Below are positions 23,754-36,898 of a DNA stretch of 64,000 nucleotides, piece by piece (within the stretch, counting starts at the first letter, position 1; the number at the start of each line of letters is the position of its first letter). The stretch spans positions 18,388,001-18,452,000 of the forward strand of contig OX637399.1 of the NCBI GenBank assembly GCA_951799425.1. Reading direction: 5' to 3'. The translations under genes and the position numbers were made by a program. The notes beneath the pieces were generated by a model. It saw nothing but the letters and a program-made list of their open reading frames with translations. It made no database searches and was not told where the DNA came from. The DNA is from Ilex aquifolium. Taxonomy: Eukaryota; Streptophyta; Magnoliopsida; Aquifoliales; Aquifoliaceae.

Positions 23754-24911
23754 CTGATGCAATCCATAAGATGCTCAAGGAAACACAAATTCGAGGATGT
23801 GAAAGATAATGGAATTGACTGTCCATCAAGACAAAGATCCATATAGGACCTTGCATTATTGTATTTTGATTCTTATTTTAAGTCAATTTGCTAGTATTAG
23901 TATTTTATATGTCCATTTAATATTTTTTAGAGTTAGGGGTATTTTTGTAATTTCCAAAATTTCTGGAACATTTCATATTTTTGGATTGTCAAAATATAAA
24001 CTCCTATTAGGATTTGTTTCTTTATTAGATTAGGATTTTTTTCCTTACTAGATTAGGATTTGTTTCTTTAATAGATTATGATTTGTTTCATTAGTAGATT
24101 AGGATTTATTTCATTAGTAAATTAGGATATAAAGAATTTTCTTTGTAATGGCCAGCCTATAAAAAGGCGTCTAAATCAATGAAAAGGTAGATTATTATTC
24201 AGCAATTTTTGAGAGTATTTTCTCTACGGTTCTTTGAAGAACTAAACGAACTTATCGGGATTTTCTGTGGCGTTCACCAGCGACCCGTTGTTTATGACAA
24301 ACAAGAACCTTGGTATATATGACCTCGATCCGCTGTTTGTGTGAAACAAGAACCTTGGTATAAAGGAAGACGCCACAAACGGTGTGGAAACTCGTTTGAT
24401 AAGTCGCTGGTGAACGCCACGAAAAATCCCGATAAGTTCGTTTAGTTCTTCAAAGAACCATAGAGAAAATACTCTCAAAATTTGCTGAATAATAATCTAC
24501 CTTTTCATTGATTTAGACACCTATTTATAGGCTGGCCATTACAAAGAAAATTCTTTATATCCTAATCTACTAATGAAACAAATCCTAATCTACTAAAGAA
24601 ACAAATTCTAATCTAGTAAGAAAACAAATCCTAATCTAATAAAGAAACAAATCCTAATAGGAGTTTATATTTTGACAATCCAAAAATATGAACTGTTCCA
24701 GAAATTCTAGAAATTACAAAAATACCCCTAACTCTAAAAAATATTAAATGGACATATAAAATACCAATACTAGCAAATTGACTTAAAATAAGAATCAAAA
24801 TACAATAATGCAAGGTTCCATATGGATCTTTGTCTTGATGGACAGTCAATTTCATTATCTTTCACATCCTCGAATTTGTGTTTCTTTGAGCATCTTATGG
24901 ATTGCATCACT
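23754..24911. repeat. Foldback of two inverted LTR fragments
   Basis: The left arm (23754-24284) is repeated in reverse complement at 24403-24911, with a loop of about 118 bp. Both arms begin TGATGCAATCC. They are the same LTR family as element D: the shared parts are a 23-bp repeat (five tandem copies at 24007-24121), the TATA region CCTATAAA, and the end segment with GGCGTTCACCAGCGAC. The loop is further LTR sequence belonging to the minus-strand copy. There is no internal coding region. This is a head-to-head LTR dimer rather than a DNA transposon. Confidence 0.85.
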
Positions 24912-26215
24912 TACACATGTTTACTACTTTAGTGATTTGGAGGGCAACAAACGAACAAGAAACGCCGCACCACTCCCCTTGCAAAAAATGAATAAACCAC
25001 CAGAGACCGGGACGGGCCGGTCTAAGGCAATCCGATACTTAAGTCAGTAGGGGTTCAAGATATGATCAGAGCAAATTTGCAAGAAAATATAGTGTGTACC
25101 ATTGACTTTTAACTTGGATTTATAGTGGTTTCTCTTTTTTTGCAATGTGAGGTAGCTCACCTTACATGTAGCTGGATTGTTAGCGATCAATGCTAGGATC
25201 CTTCCTATCATCCCTTGTCAATCCTTTTATTCGGGTACGCTGATAATGTTTACCTGTGATTCGTTCTTATCAATATAACTTCCCCTCTAATTCTTTGAAA
25301 TAGAGTGATCTTCACAATTATGAATACGCCGAGCTAGTTCATGTCGACTGAGCTGAATTGTATCTCGGGCAATTAACAACAATTTGACTTATTCGGCCGA
25401 ACTGTGACTTCGATTCGGTTTTATATATAGTGATTATGCCGAGCTCAGCTTTAGTTTGTTGATGTTCCAAGTGATCGTCATATTGGCACGTGATCAGTCA
25501 CGTGCCTGTACTGATTCCAAATCATTATACGTCTAATCAGGAGCAGTAATTATGCGTCCCTTCACTAGGCTAACCAATCAGGAGCTTACGTATTCCAAAA
25601 GATTGTTACCTTTAAAGCCTATAGATCAACGGTCAACCAATGAGAGGGCTAGTTGCACTCCAATGTAGTCGTCCTTTGACTCTCCTGGCTCTTATATAAA
25701 GGTACATAACTATGAGAACCAGGTAAGTAATTTTTGTGGGCAAGCATCATTTATCTGAGAACCAATCTCACCCGCATCAGTTTGCCAAGCCCTTTACTTT
25801 TGATTTAAGTTTCATTGCAACTTACTTTTGAACTTTACTTCCTTGCATACGAGGGGTTACGCCACAAACACCTCCAACGCCAAACTAACCACTTTTCTAT
25901 TTTTCCTGTTTCGAAGTGGTCCCTATTTGTGCACCAATGTGGTTGCTCAGCTTTTACCCCTACAGTAGGTTTTATTCAATTTTTTAGATTTTAGGATATG
26001 GGTCCTTTGCAAATTTCTTTTTATGAACCCTTACGACTTGGGTTTGATTGATTGAATTTCTACGAGGTAGGGAGGGGAGGATTTTGCACATATGACATTT
26101 GAGAGAATTTATATACTTCCTTTAATATTACAATGTTTAGTTTGTCTTTTCATATTGAAATTTAACTTTATTCAATTTTTTCATTGGCCCACCCTTGAAT
26201 TAGACACATGTCACA
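24912..26215. other. Unassigned stretch, possibly an old LTR
   Basis: No coding frame of note. A TATA-like CTTATATAAAGG at about 25691 with promoter-like spacing suggests an LTR remnant, but I found no paired copy, PBS or target duplication. Confidence 0.3.
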
Positions 26216-26650
26216 AAATTTGTCAATTTGGATGGAATTTAAGGCATTGGTTTGCTAAATCGACATACAAGAAGATTGTATCATGGGTTCGAATCTCATT
26301 TCCTCTGGCATGAAAATGAAAGGGGCGAGCGAAATTACGTGAGAGAAAGAACCTCTTGGTGGAGTCTTGTCCCCGGAGGACAGAATATCACTACTTAGTG
26401 ACTAGGAGCGGAGAGCCCGTTGCGCATTGTTTTTGTTTGACCGACCTATCTTCTTTCGATAGGGATAAACCCTACAAAGGAAAGGATGAGATATAGCATT
26501 AAATCCACTTCTTGGTATTCATTGGGATGCACCCTTGGCTAAGAGTTCTAACTGCTCTAGTTGAGACTATTGCTAGCTTTCCAACTACTGGATCACTAAA
26601 AGCTAATAATAGGGATCAAAACATCACTGTCCTTATAAGTAGTAGTTATA
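26216..26650 (+). other. Mitochondrial DNA insertion (NUMT), left part
   Basis: It contains a relic of mitochondrial trnS-GCU (26229-26307) and runs into the insertion point of the second LINE at 26638-26651. It should continue at 29373-29409 and from 39365 once the LINE and element B are removed. The limits are approximate. Confidence 0.5.
26229..26307 (+). pseudogene. Mitochondrial-type tRNA-Ser(GCU) relic
   Basis: The 3' three quarters fold as a class II tRNA: anticodon loop TTGCTAA with anticodon GCT at 26254-26256, a long variable arm with stem ATACAA/TTGTAT, and a T arm with stem ATGGG/CTCAT around loop TTCGAAT, then the acceptor strand TTCCTCT. The layout matches plant mitochondrial trnS-GCU as I remember it. 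About eight bases are missing around the D arm and the 5' acceptor strand does not pair, so it is not a working tRNA. I first considered a tRNA-derived SINE, but the long variable arm and anticodon argue for mitochondrial trnS. Confidence 0.65.
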
Positions 26651-29358
26651 TTTTTTTTTTAAGTTAAACCCATGTAGGGTAAAATTTATTAATAACAAAA
26701 TTATAAAGAAATTAGGGGAGGACATAAACCGTGCCCCTTACATAATAAAAGAAATTTAAAAGGTTACTTTAAATGCAAATACATTTATCATCATATTCTT
26801 GATGCCCATGCCTCCTTTAGAAATTACTTCCATATGGTGGGTCCCATGGCAACTCAAGAGAATTACTTTTCAAAAGAATCTTGCTTGAAATCCATCCACC
26901 CAAGCCTTTCAATGGATTACCATCACATGGTGGGTCCCTTGGCAAAGAATTTTGCTATATGGCTTTCCTTCCAAGACCAAAGAGACAAGTCCAACTGGTC
27001 CATTAACTGCAGATGAAAGCCCAAAAGGATATGAATTTGAATTGCAAGAGAATAGATATTGTGATACTCCAAAAGTCCAACTGGAAGAGGATCCCTGCAG
27101 CAACTTAAACAGTGACGTGAATAGTAGCACTCCAGCTACACCAAAAGAAAAACTGCAAAGTAGCCCACTCCAGTCAAAGTAGAGAAACTCCAACTGAGAA
27201 TAGACCTAAACCCGAAACCATTAATGCCTGAAACCATATTTATTATTCTGCTTTGGGATTTTGAATGCTAGTATGGACTTTTGATTTGGACCTAGTCATT
27301 CTTGAAGAATCTTCCCTAGTTGAAATGTTGTTCAAAGCCAACGCCAAAACAGCCAACTCTTCCTCTTTTTGTTTCCTTTTCTTCTCAGCATTATTGAGCT
27401 TTCTCAGTAGTTCCTTGGACATAGCCATAACAGATTCATAATCTATAATTGGCTCTAAAACATCCTCCTCTCCATCAAAGAAAAAGCATCTTGTGTTTTT
27501 ATGAACAATAGGTTCTTTGGCATAGTCATCCTTAGAGAAAGTGCCATTTAATTTCAATGCTTGATGAATCTCTTCCCTGGACATTTTTGGGATGAACTCC
27601 TCTTGACTGTGGACACACTGGTGAACTGGCTCCACCATCTGCTTGGTAACAAGCATTGGCTTGTACAAAGAATTATGATCCTGCTTATTTAGAACACACG
27701 AACCATAAACAATGGGAACCTCTTCCAAAGAATCTTCAATACCATACTCATGATCATCATCTGAACAGAAAATGTCACCATCCTCATGATTCAGATTAAT
27801 CAAATTGAAAGAGACTATTCTTGTAGTCATGTTAGGCGGCACCTTTCTAGCATCAAGAATTAAAGAACCCCTAAGAGGCTTACCATTTTTGTCCAACTAT
27901 GATGAGTCTTGAACAACATTTACTGCTGCCTCCTTTTCCCCATTGTCTTCAACTGGCCTATCTACATTGGGAAAGTCCTTGACTTGGGGGAAATCATTAA
28001 CTTGAGGATCCTGCAATATGGAAGCTTCAATATCTTTACCCGAATAATCGCCTTCTCCTAAAATTCTTGGGATTGCATTTGGAATAATCTTTATAATCTC
28101 CACCGTATCTTTTTGCAAGGATGATGAATCATTAATTTCTTTTATGCCAGACACGTGATCCCCTGCATCTTTTCTGGAGTGATTACCTTTTTCAAAAGGA
28201 CTTGCAGCTGTATAATTATGAATGGGATTTTTTTCATCTTTATTTTGCTGTAATAAGATCTTTGCTTTATCTTGGTTGTCAACGACAGCTGTTTCCTTGT
28301 TCTTCTCATTTTGTATCCAAATTCCCTTAGAAGATTGAACCACGTTAAATGGATTAGGGAACTCTTGCATTTTTGCCTTACCTTTCTGAATTTGCTTCCC
28401 TGCATTTTGGATATGCTGCTTTGACTTTCCTTTATTCCTTGCTTTAGATCTACTTTCCACATTGATATCTTTATTTTCTGTTGAGATTACTCCACCTGAT
28501 ACAACTTCCTTATTCAAATTAACTTTCCTTCTACAATCGTCTTCTCCATAGCCCTGCTTCCTGCTTGACTTGCAAAATTTTTTGCTTTGTTCATACACGA
28601 GCTTCTGCCATCGCTCATGTCTAACCAAATTCTCGTTGCATTAATGGTCAAAAGGTTGACTTCCACACAAATTCTCGCAACTCCTGGCCTTGCAAGTGAC
28701 AAGGTAGCCTGATCAAAAGCTAAAACCTTGCCTATACGCTTCACCAATAACTCTAAATAGGGCTTCTTGAAGAAATTAAGTGGCAAGCTAGGCAAAGACA
28801 CCCACACAGGTACAACAGAAGGCTCAATTCCTGGAATGAATGGTGGAAACCATTTGAAAAATCTAAAGAGATACTCCTTAATTAAAGTAGCAGCTTCCAA
28901 CCAAATTTTTACATAGTCTTCATCAGGCTGAATCTGATCAAAATGTGTCTTGGATAAATGGAACCTATCTCAAAATCCCCCTTCAAGTTCCACTTTGATC
29001 TTATGACCTCCTTGATTACTCCCAATGATGGCCTGCCATAAGCACATTTTCCAATCAAAGCAAATTGCAGAGATTGACAAGAATCTTGAACCTCTTCATT
29101 TGTGAAATAAAAGCAGGTTCTCCTTCATAAAAAACTATAGGCTTATCAAGTTTGATGAATGATTCCTCTTGTGGAATGGGATTGAAAGCTAGATTTGGCT
29201 TAGTGAATAGTGAGGCGAAGGTTGGCTGTGGATTTTGCAAAGGATTTGGAGGCTTTGGAGGTATTTGTGTAGGATTTTGTGAAGAACTCATAAAAACAGA
29301 ATTTGTAGAGAGAAGCTCTGGCTTCTCTCTCTAGAATTGGTCTAGTCCTCATCTCTTG
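26651..29358 (-). mobile_element. LINE-2: complete 2.7 kb ORF1-only LINE with A tail and 14-bp TSD
   Basis: The 14 bases AGTAGTAGTTATAT occur at 26638-26651 and again at 29359-29372. Just inside the left copy is a run of T (26651-26660), which is the A tail of a minus-strand LINE. Between them are a short 5' leader (about 65 bp), ORF1 (29291 down to 27243) and about 590 bp of 3' sequence. No endonuclease or reverse transcriptase is present. Because both ends are intact, this copy inserted as a 2.7 kb unit rather than being 5'-truncated, which would have removed ORF1 first. Confidence 0.85.
27243..29291 (-). pseudogene. LINE-2 ORF1 (DUF4283-like), broken
   Basis: It starts MSSSQNPTQIPPKPP at 29291, like the ORF1 of LINE-1. 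DUF4283-like sequence follows in a second frame (28900 downward: FRFFKWFPPFIPGIEP, VWVSLPSLPLNFF, GVARICVEVNLL), then LVRHERWQKLVYEQ leading to a decayed zinc knuckle in a third frame. A long charged tail continues to 27243 (KKRKQKEEELA), crossed by an in-frame TAG at 27897-27899. At least two frameshifts plus the stop mean no full-length protein. Downstream of 27243 the sequence is non-coding up to the A tail. Confidence 0.85.
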
Positions 29359-29714
29359 AGTAGTAGTTATATGATTTGAATGTGTTAAGCATAAAACTAG
29401 CCTTAGTTCTGTGACGCCCCAAAGTCCGGGGGTCCTTTATTAACCGACGACAACCCGTCAATCCGCGGAAACACCCGTGAATGTCGCTTAACCCGACACC
29501 ACGTCACAACATTCCCTTTACCGGGATTTATAATTATATATAAAAGAATTACAAGTCCAACTTCTTTTGGTTGGTTAATCCATCCGAGATCCAGTATACC
29601 ACATTGGCATCCCATTTTTGTCCATTTATATCCTTTAAGGGAAGGAAACAATAGCCCCAGAGTTTGGCAAACAAAACAAAAAAAAAAAAAAAAATTTCGG
29701 AAAAATTTGGCGGG

Positions 29715-29802
29715 CGTACCGGTACGCTGTACCCACTGGACATCGGCGTACCGGTACGCGTACCGGTACGCTCCACCTTCTGTCTGTCTCCGTACCGGTA
29801 CG
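29715..29802. repeat. Palindrome array CGTACCGGTACG, 3' LTR of B
   Basis: Four perfect 12-bp palindromes, with a CCCACTGG spacer after the first. Flanks (CAAAAACTGGCAAAAC on one side, CCGCCAAATTTTTCC on the other, minus strand) correspond to those of the array in A. The identical copy in the 5' LTR is at 37218-37305. Confidence 0.9.
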
Positions 29803-31458
29803 GTTTTGCCAGTTTTTGCCTTTTTCCTTTGTTTTTCACTTCCAATCCACTCTAATATATTCCAAACTCACCCAACCCATGCATAATGAGGATTTCCATA
29901 TAAAACATGTTTTATACAAGTTCCATTACAATTAATTCCATATATTTACATATCAAAATGGAATTTTGACAAAAGCTTTACAAAATAACCATAAAAAGCC
30001 ACAAGTCGGCTTTCTTCAACTTTGGGGCTCGTAATGGGAGCCGTCCGCCGGTGTGTACCCCGCACCTGAAATGTTTTTCCCACAAAGGGTGAGCCACGCT
30101 CAATAGGGTATCTCCTAATGAGGCTACTCCCCAACCTATATGCATATGAAATGTTCACATGCCACAAAATAACAATTCATAACATTCCAAGCAATAAAAT
30201 GTATTCAATGTTGAAATTTCACAATGTCATGCCATGTAATGAGGTGAGACTCACTCATGCATATCACCCGAGCCCTCCCCGGCTCCTCTACACATGCAAA
30301 CGCCAATGTGTACCAATCCGTCATTTATGTTGCACATCAAATGACATTTCATTCTAGGGTCTTTATAGGGGTGGATATTTATGGACTTACACCAACGGCA
30401 CCCAACCGACACGGAATTTATGGACTTCCACCAACGGTTCCGCGTACACCGACACACTTTATGGGCTCTATACCAACGGAGTGCGTCTCCGATCACCGGG
30501 TCTCTCACCCGAGGGATAGTCTAGCCCTTCTTGCTACCCCAACCCTAACCACCATGCAAACCGTGAGACTCGACTAGGTCATCGACCCATAACACCCGAG
30601 CCCACTTGTCATCCACCAAACTTGGTGAAGACAACACCATGCACACACACCCACTACATGCGATGTTCCCGTGCATATGCAATGTGATGTCCCATTGCAA
30701 CAAAATAAAATGTTCATCATGGTATGAGCAACATATGAACATTTACAAGACATTTCATACACTTCATGGCAAAATCATATCATAAGCATATAATTTTCCA
30801 TAATCCTCTACAATGTCAACATATTATAACATGTATACATATATCAACATTTTATCTTGAATAACACCCAAGCATGTCATCACAAACTCAAGTAATAACA
30901 CACTTTAATTCTCATGGCATAATATAAGCACATAGCATGCCCATAATTCATATAATCCAAGAATTTCATTGGATTAATTTCATATACCCAATTCTAGAAA
31001 TTTCATTTAAAAATTTCTAATTTACCAATCCAATTAGAATTGATCTTTACCCATTTCAATACCCATTTTAACACATTACCAACAATAGGCAAGAGATACA
31101 CAATCTATCATCCTACCCATTTCATAAAAACATCATAGGCTTGGAATAAACCTTAGTAGGAGGGAACCCTACCTCTTGAAGCGTGAGGAACGACCAAGGG
31201 AAGTTCCAAGACCCGATTCAAGCAAAAACCCTCACTTCCCGAAAATCCCGTACCTTGATCTTCGGTAAAACTTGCGCTTTTTGGTATAGCCGCGTAGCCC
31301 TTGATGAGTAGAGCGACTTTAATTCTTGGCCCGAATGGATCCGAGCTTCGTAGCCTTTTAGATCGTAGAGAGAAGTGAAGATTTCAAGCTCTCTCCCTCT
31401 CCTCTTTTCTATCGGCTGAACGGCAAGAAGAATGGGGGAAAAATCTGATTTTCCCCCC

Positions 31459-31466
31459 TTTATATA
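31459..31466 (-). promoter_or_regulatory. TATA box of element B (3' LTR copy)
   Basis: Minus-strand TATATAAA, about 395 bp into the LTR. The 5' LTR copy, which would drive the element, is at 38962-38969. Confidence 0.55.
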
Positions 31467-31856
31467 CCCTTGGGACACTTGGCCCACAACGCGCCACACG
31501 GCCTCTCTTTTCCGGGTCCGTTTTAACCCCGAAACGATTAAATTTCGTCCCAGTTTAAGTTCAAAATATTTTTATTTTAACTTGTCTCTAATATTTCCCC
31601 AAACTTGGAATTTTTATAAAAATTTCGTGTACGGGGTCACCCGAGGCCCGTTCGTCTCGTAAAACGCGAAAAAATCCGACTATCTCGGAATTCTATGAAA
31701 TTTTACAGGGTAACTAGTTTTCGCGAGACGAATCCAACGGTGAGGTCCGTTTCGTCATTCGAGTTCTAGAAAAATTCAGGTTTACAACCTGTACCGTAGT
31801 GGCAATTTACCATTTTGCCCTTTTTCACAAAGGTTTAAATTTTCTCGGGTTTCACA

Positions 31857-31870
31857 TTCTTCCCCCCTTA
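31857..31870 (-). other. Polypurine tract of element B
   Basis: The minus-strand reading is AAGGGGGGAAGAA followed directly by the LTR start; it mirrors the tract of A. Confidence 0.85.
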
Positions 31871-31950
31871 AAAGAATTTCGTCCCCGAAATTTACACACT
31901 CATGCACATACAATCACATGCATATGTAACAATCATATAACACTAAATGA

Positions 31951-34900
31951 CTATAAGAATGTACCTCCATCCTCAAATAAGAAAGGATAGTTGGCACGCA
32001 CAACGTCCTCACGCTCCCATGTTGCCTCCTCCACTCCTCGGTGCTGCCACAACACCTTCACAAGCCTCACGGTCTTGCCTCGCAAAACCTGATCCCGGCT
32101 ATCCATGACACGCACTGGCCCCTCCTCAAAGGTTCCATCTGTATCAACAACAAGCTCGCCCCAATCCACAACATGCGTCGGATCTGGAGTATACTTCCGG
32201 AGCATGGAGACATGGAATACAGCGTGAATGCCCGATAAAGTTGGCGGTAACGCCAATTTATAGGCCACAGTACCAACTCTCTCAAGCACCTCAAAGGGCC
32301 CAATATACCTCGGCGATAGCTTTCCCCGCTTGCCGAATCTGACCACCCCTCTTTTAGGCATCACCTTCAAGAAGACGTGATCTCCCACCTCAAATTCCAG
32401 AGGTCGCCGCCGCCTATCGGCGTAGCTCTTCTGCCGGCTTTGAGCCGTGAGAAGACGCTTCCTTATCAGGTCCACCTTCTCCGAGGTGTCCCTTATCAAG
32501 TTTGGACCCATAGAGGGTCTTTCCCCAACTTCAGTCCAACAAACCGGAGAACGACAAGGCCTCCCATAAAGTGCCTCATAGGGTGCCATCCGTATGCTCG
32601 CCTGATAACTGTTATTGTAGGCTAATTCCACTAAGGGTAAATGCTCTTCCCAGCTACCCTTGGGGTCTAGGACGCATGCCCGTAGCATGTCCTCTAATGT
32701 CTGGATGGTCCGTTCTGACTGGCCGTCCGTTTGGGGGTGGAAGGCTGTGCTCATCCTCAACTGAGTCCCCATGGCTCGCTGGAAACTCTCCCAAAAGTGA
32801 GCCGTAAACCTGGGATCCCGATCTGATACTATAGATACGGGCACTCCATGCAACCGGACTATCTCCCGTATATACAATTTGCAGAATTCCTCCAATGTGA
32901 AGGTCATCCGCACCGCCAAAAAGTGTGCCGACTTCGTAAGCCGGTCCACAATCACCCACACCGCATCGTGTCCCCGCGATGTCCGTGGCAAGTGGGTCAC
33001 AAAGTCCATTGTGACGTGCTCCCACTTCCACTCAGCCACTTCCAATGGTTGGAGCAAACCAGCTGGTCTTTGGTGTTCAGCCTTAATCTGCTGACACGTG
33101 AGGCATCTACCGACAAAGTCGCCAATCTGCCTCTTCATCCCGCTCCAATAATACTAGCGACGAAGATCATGATACATCTTCGTGCCGCCTGGATGCACCG
33201 CAAAGCGAGAGCAATGGAACTCCCTGAGAATTTCCTCTCTCAGATCCGTCGACTGGGGAACCACAACCCTTCCCCTAAACCGAAGACTGCCATCCGAGTG
33301 AATGGCCCAGCCCTCGTCACCGGTACCCGTCTGCACTCGGTCCCTGATGGATGATAACTCAAGGTCCTGCCCCTGGGACTCAATCACTCTGCTCAGTAGG
33401 GATGGCGTAGCCATCAAGCTCCCTAAAACACCCTGAGTCTGACCCCGATAATGCAACCCAAATTGGCCCACAGTCTCAAGCATCCGCCACTCTCGGGAAG
33501 CCACCCTAGCCACGATCCCCCGTGACTTCCGGCTGAGTGCATCAGCCACTACATTTGCCTTACCAGGGTGGTAATGCAAAGTGAAGTCATAATCTTCTAG
33601 ATACTCCATCCACCTGCGTTGCCTCATGTTGAGGTCCCGCTGAGTGAAGATGTACTTCAGACTCTTGTGGTCCGAAAACACCTCAAATTGTTCACCGTAT
33701 AAATAGTGGCGCCAAGCCTTCAAGGCAAAGACAATGGCCGCCAACTCCATGTCGTGTGTAGGGTAATTCTGCTCGTGGTTCTTTAACTGTCGAGAACCAT
33801 AAGCCACGACCCTCCCGGACTGCATCAACACACATCCGAGCCCGTCCTTAGAGGCATCACAATAGACTGTGTACCTCTGTCCCCTTTCTGGGACTATCAA
33901 TATAGGAGCTGAAGTAAGCCTCCTCTTCAACTCCTGGAATGCCTTCTCGCAAGAATCATTCCACTCGAACTTGACCTCCTTCCGAGTCAACTTCGTCATA
34001 GGCGCAGCTAACCTAGAGAAGTCCTCGATAAACCGCCGATAATACCCAGCCAATCCCAAGAAACTGCGTATCTCGAAAACTGACTTCGGCCTCTCCCAAT
34101 TCATGACTGACTCAACGTTCTCCGGGTCTACGGATACACCCGAAGCCGACACCACATGTCCCAAAAATTTCACCTCAGTAAGCCAAAATTCACACTTGCT
34201 GAATTTGGCATACAACTGATGGTCTCTCAAGATCTGAAGAACGACCCTCAAGTGACCCTCATGCTCCTCCTCAGACTTGGAGTAAATCAAGATGTCGTCA
34301 ACGAAAACCACGACAAACTGATCAAGGTAGGGTTGGAACACCCTATGCATGAGATCCATGAATGCCGCCGGGGCATTTGTCAATCCAAATGGCATCACCG
34401 TGAACTCGAAATGCCCGTACCGCGTTCTGAACGCCGTCTTAGGGATATCTGCCTCCCTAATCCTCAACTGATGGTAGCCCGTGCGGAGATCTATCTTGGA
34501 ATAGACCCGCGCTCCCCTCAGCTGATCAAACAGGTCATCAATCCTCGGCAAAGGGTACCTATTCTTGATAGTGACCCGGTTCAACTGCCGGTAGTCTATA
34601 CACAATCGAAGGGTCTTATCCTTCTTCTTGGCAAACAATACCGGAGCGCCCCAAGGTGAAGTGCTCGGCCTTATAAAACCTTTGTCCAACAATTCTTGCA
34701 ATTGAACCTTGAGTTCTTGCAACTCAGCAGGTGCCATTCTATGTGGAGTCATAGAAATAGGCGAAGTACCCGGATGTAACTCGACGCTGAAGTCCACATC
34801 CCTATAGGGAGGTAATCCCGGTAACTCGTCCGGAAAAACGTCCTCATACTCACACACCACCCGAGGTAGACCCAATTCTTGTCTCGCCTCATCCTCCAGG

Positions 34901-36537
34901 GTAAGGCTCGCTAGCCAACCCATCAACTGCCCATGCCATCGAGATTCATACACGGCTTGGGGCAAAGCATCTTGCTTTTCCCCCTGAAACTTGAAACAAA
35001 CACCCTCCGGTGTATAGGCAGTGACCCTCTTCCTGTCACAATCAATGACAACCCGATGTGCCGCCAACCAGTCCATCCCGAGGATGACATCGAACTCTGA
35101 CATGTCCATAACCCTAAGGTCCACGGTGAGTAGAATCCCCGAGATCTCTAACTCACAACCCCGACATATCTGATTCACACACACCCTAGCTCCTAGGGGT
35201 GAATTCACATACAACGGCTCTTCCAAGGTATCAACCTCTAAGCCCAAATCCCTCACACATGATGCAGAAATGAATGAATGTGATGCACCAGAGTCAAATA
35301 ATACTTTAGCCCATAGGCGAGAAAGTAGAAATGTACCCTGAATGACTGACTGGTCCACTGGCTCAGCCTGAGGTGTAATGGCGTAGACACGCCCCTGGGT
35401 CCCCGAAGTCCCGGCCTGCATGCGCTGTCCTCGGCCTCGACCCACGCCCTGGCCCATCTGGCCTGCCTGCGGAGTTCCCGCTCGAAAAGTGGTAGGGGCC
35501 TGAGTAGTGCCCTGGAACTGATACTGGTTTCCCTGGCCCGTGGTGGGGTAGGGAGGAATAAAGTATGTCTGTGGCTGTCCCACTGATGACTGGGACTGAG
35601 ATGTCCCATAGCTCTGGGATCCTTGCCTCTGCGGACAATCCCGCTTTATATGTCCCGGTTGGTGGCAATGGAAACATGTTTTCTGGCCAGCCTGGTAGGT
35701 AGTCCTGAAGTTTCTCCCGCCTTGGGAAAATTGACCTTGGCCTTGGCCTTGATAGCCACGGCCCTGTCCTTGTGGAGTAGAAGTCCTCTGCTTCTTCCCC
35801 GAACTAGAAGAAGAGGATTGGCCCTCCTTCTTCTTATCCTTAGCACCCGCCTCGCGGATGCTTCGTGCATCGTCAACCTCCCTCTCAATGGCCATAGCTG
35901 TCTCGACCATAGAGTCCAAGTCTTGCAAGCGGAGGCCCACAATCTTTCCCCGGATGGATAGTTTCAATCCATCCTCAAACCTCCTTACCTTGGCCATATC
36001 CGTGGCCACGTAATCATCAGCCAATCGGGCTAATTCGGTGAACTTAGCCACATACTCCATCACCGTCATTGACCCTTGCTTCAAATCTAGAAACTCTCGA
36101 GCCTTTGCATGTCGAACGGCCGTTGGGAAATATTTACCCATGAATAGCTCCTTGAACTCTCCCCATGTCATGGCCTCTAAGTTCTTCGAGGCCGTCACCC
36201 AATCCCACCACAACTGGGCTTCTCCCTCTAGCTGGAATGCAGCTAGTCTTATCTTAGTAGCGTCTGAGGTGACCTCCATCGCCCCTAAGATCTTGTTGAC
36301 TTGCCGGAACCAATGGTCGGCCACCATCGGGTCCGCCCCTCCCATGAAGACTGGAGGTTTGTGTGCTTTAAACTGTTGGAGGTTACTCGCGTTTCCATGT
36401 CCGGCATTTGCACTAGCTTGTGCAACAGTAGCCGCCATCATGCCCATGGTTTCCGTAAATGCTTGTTGATCGAAGACCGGTGGTGGTTGGTTAATGTTCC
36501 GCCCACCGCCTCGACGTCCTCTTCTTCCACTTGCCAT
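31951..36537 (-). pseudogene. Element B gag-pol polyprotein with one in-frame TAG
   Basis: A frame of 1529 codons with the same domain order as element A: Gag, CCHC knuckle ([14 protein letters not shown]), protease (LFDSGASHS), RT ([11 protein letters not shown]), RNase H, integrase ([15 protein letters not shown]) and a C-terminal chromodomain-like end. The only break is TAG at 33154-33156, in the integrase zinc-binding region directly after MYHDLRR; C has CAG there. The 5' piece alone (1127 codons) still encodes Gag, protease, RT and RNase H but no integrase core. Start ATG 36537 aligns with those of A and C. Confidence 0.95.
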
Positions 36538-36898
36538 CTACACACACGTCAAATGGCAATGGTACACTAACTTAGTACCCCGAGGTAGGGATCAAAGTCT
36601 AAGAGTTTAAAATTTCTCATTGTCTCACTAGTAGAGCGTACGCCTCTAATAGTAGACATCTACACCATAAACTATCCCATTTATTCTTTGAACTTTCCCG
36701 TTTGTTTGCTTTCCCACTCCCAAGGTTAAGTTCTCTAACCCTAGTGTGTCCACTTCCATACACATTTTACCATGCATATAATACACATATCACATATCAC
36801 ATAACATGTAGCAATTTAAGCAAATAACATGTAATGTATAATGAATGCAATGGTCTAGACCCATGCCCCATCAAGCCCTAGGTAAATCGCATACCTAT

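Larger units (their letters stand above)
29410..31856 (-). repeat. Element B 3' LTR
   Basis: On the minus strand it starts TGTGAAACCCGAG at 31856 and ends GGGGCGTCACA at 29410. A TATA box (rc of 31459-31466), a possible intron (31172 to 30066), the conserved block after the acceptor and the palindrome array (29802-29715) follow in that order. Confidence 0.95.

Noticed and set aside
23585..23856. Frames through the TA/CA microsatellite
   Set aside because: Only simple-repeat residues; typical slippage sequence.
26216..26440. tRNA-derived SINE
   Set aside because: A long variable arm and GCT anticodon match mitochondrial trnS better, and no A tail or target duplication was found for a SINE.
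33154..36570. Plus-strand frames opposite element B gag-pol
   Set aside because: Antisense shadows of a high-GC coding frame; the same shadows appear opposite A and C.
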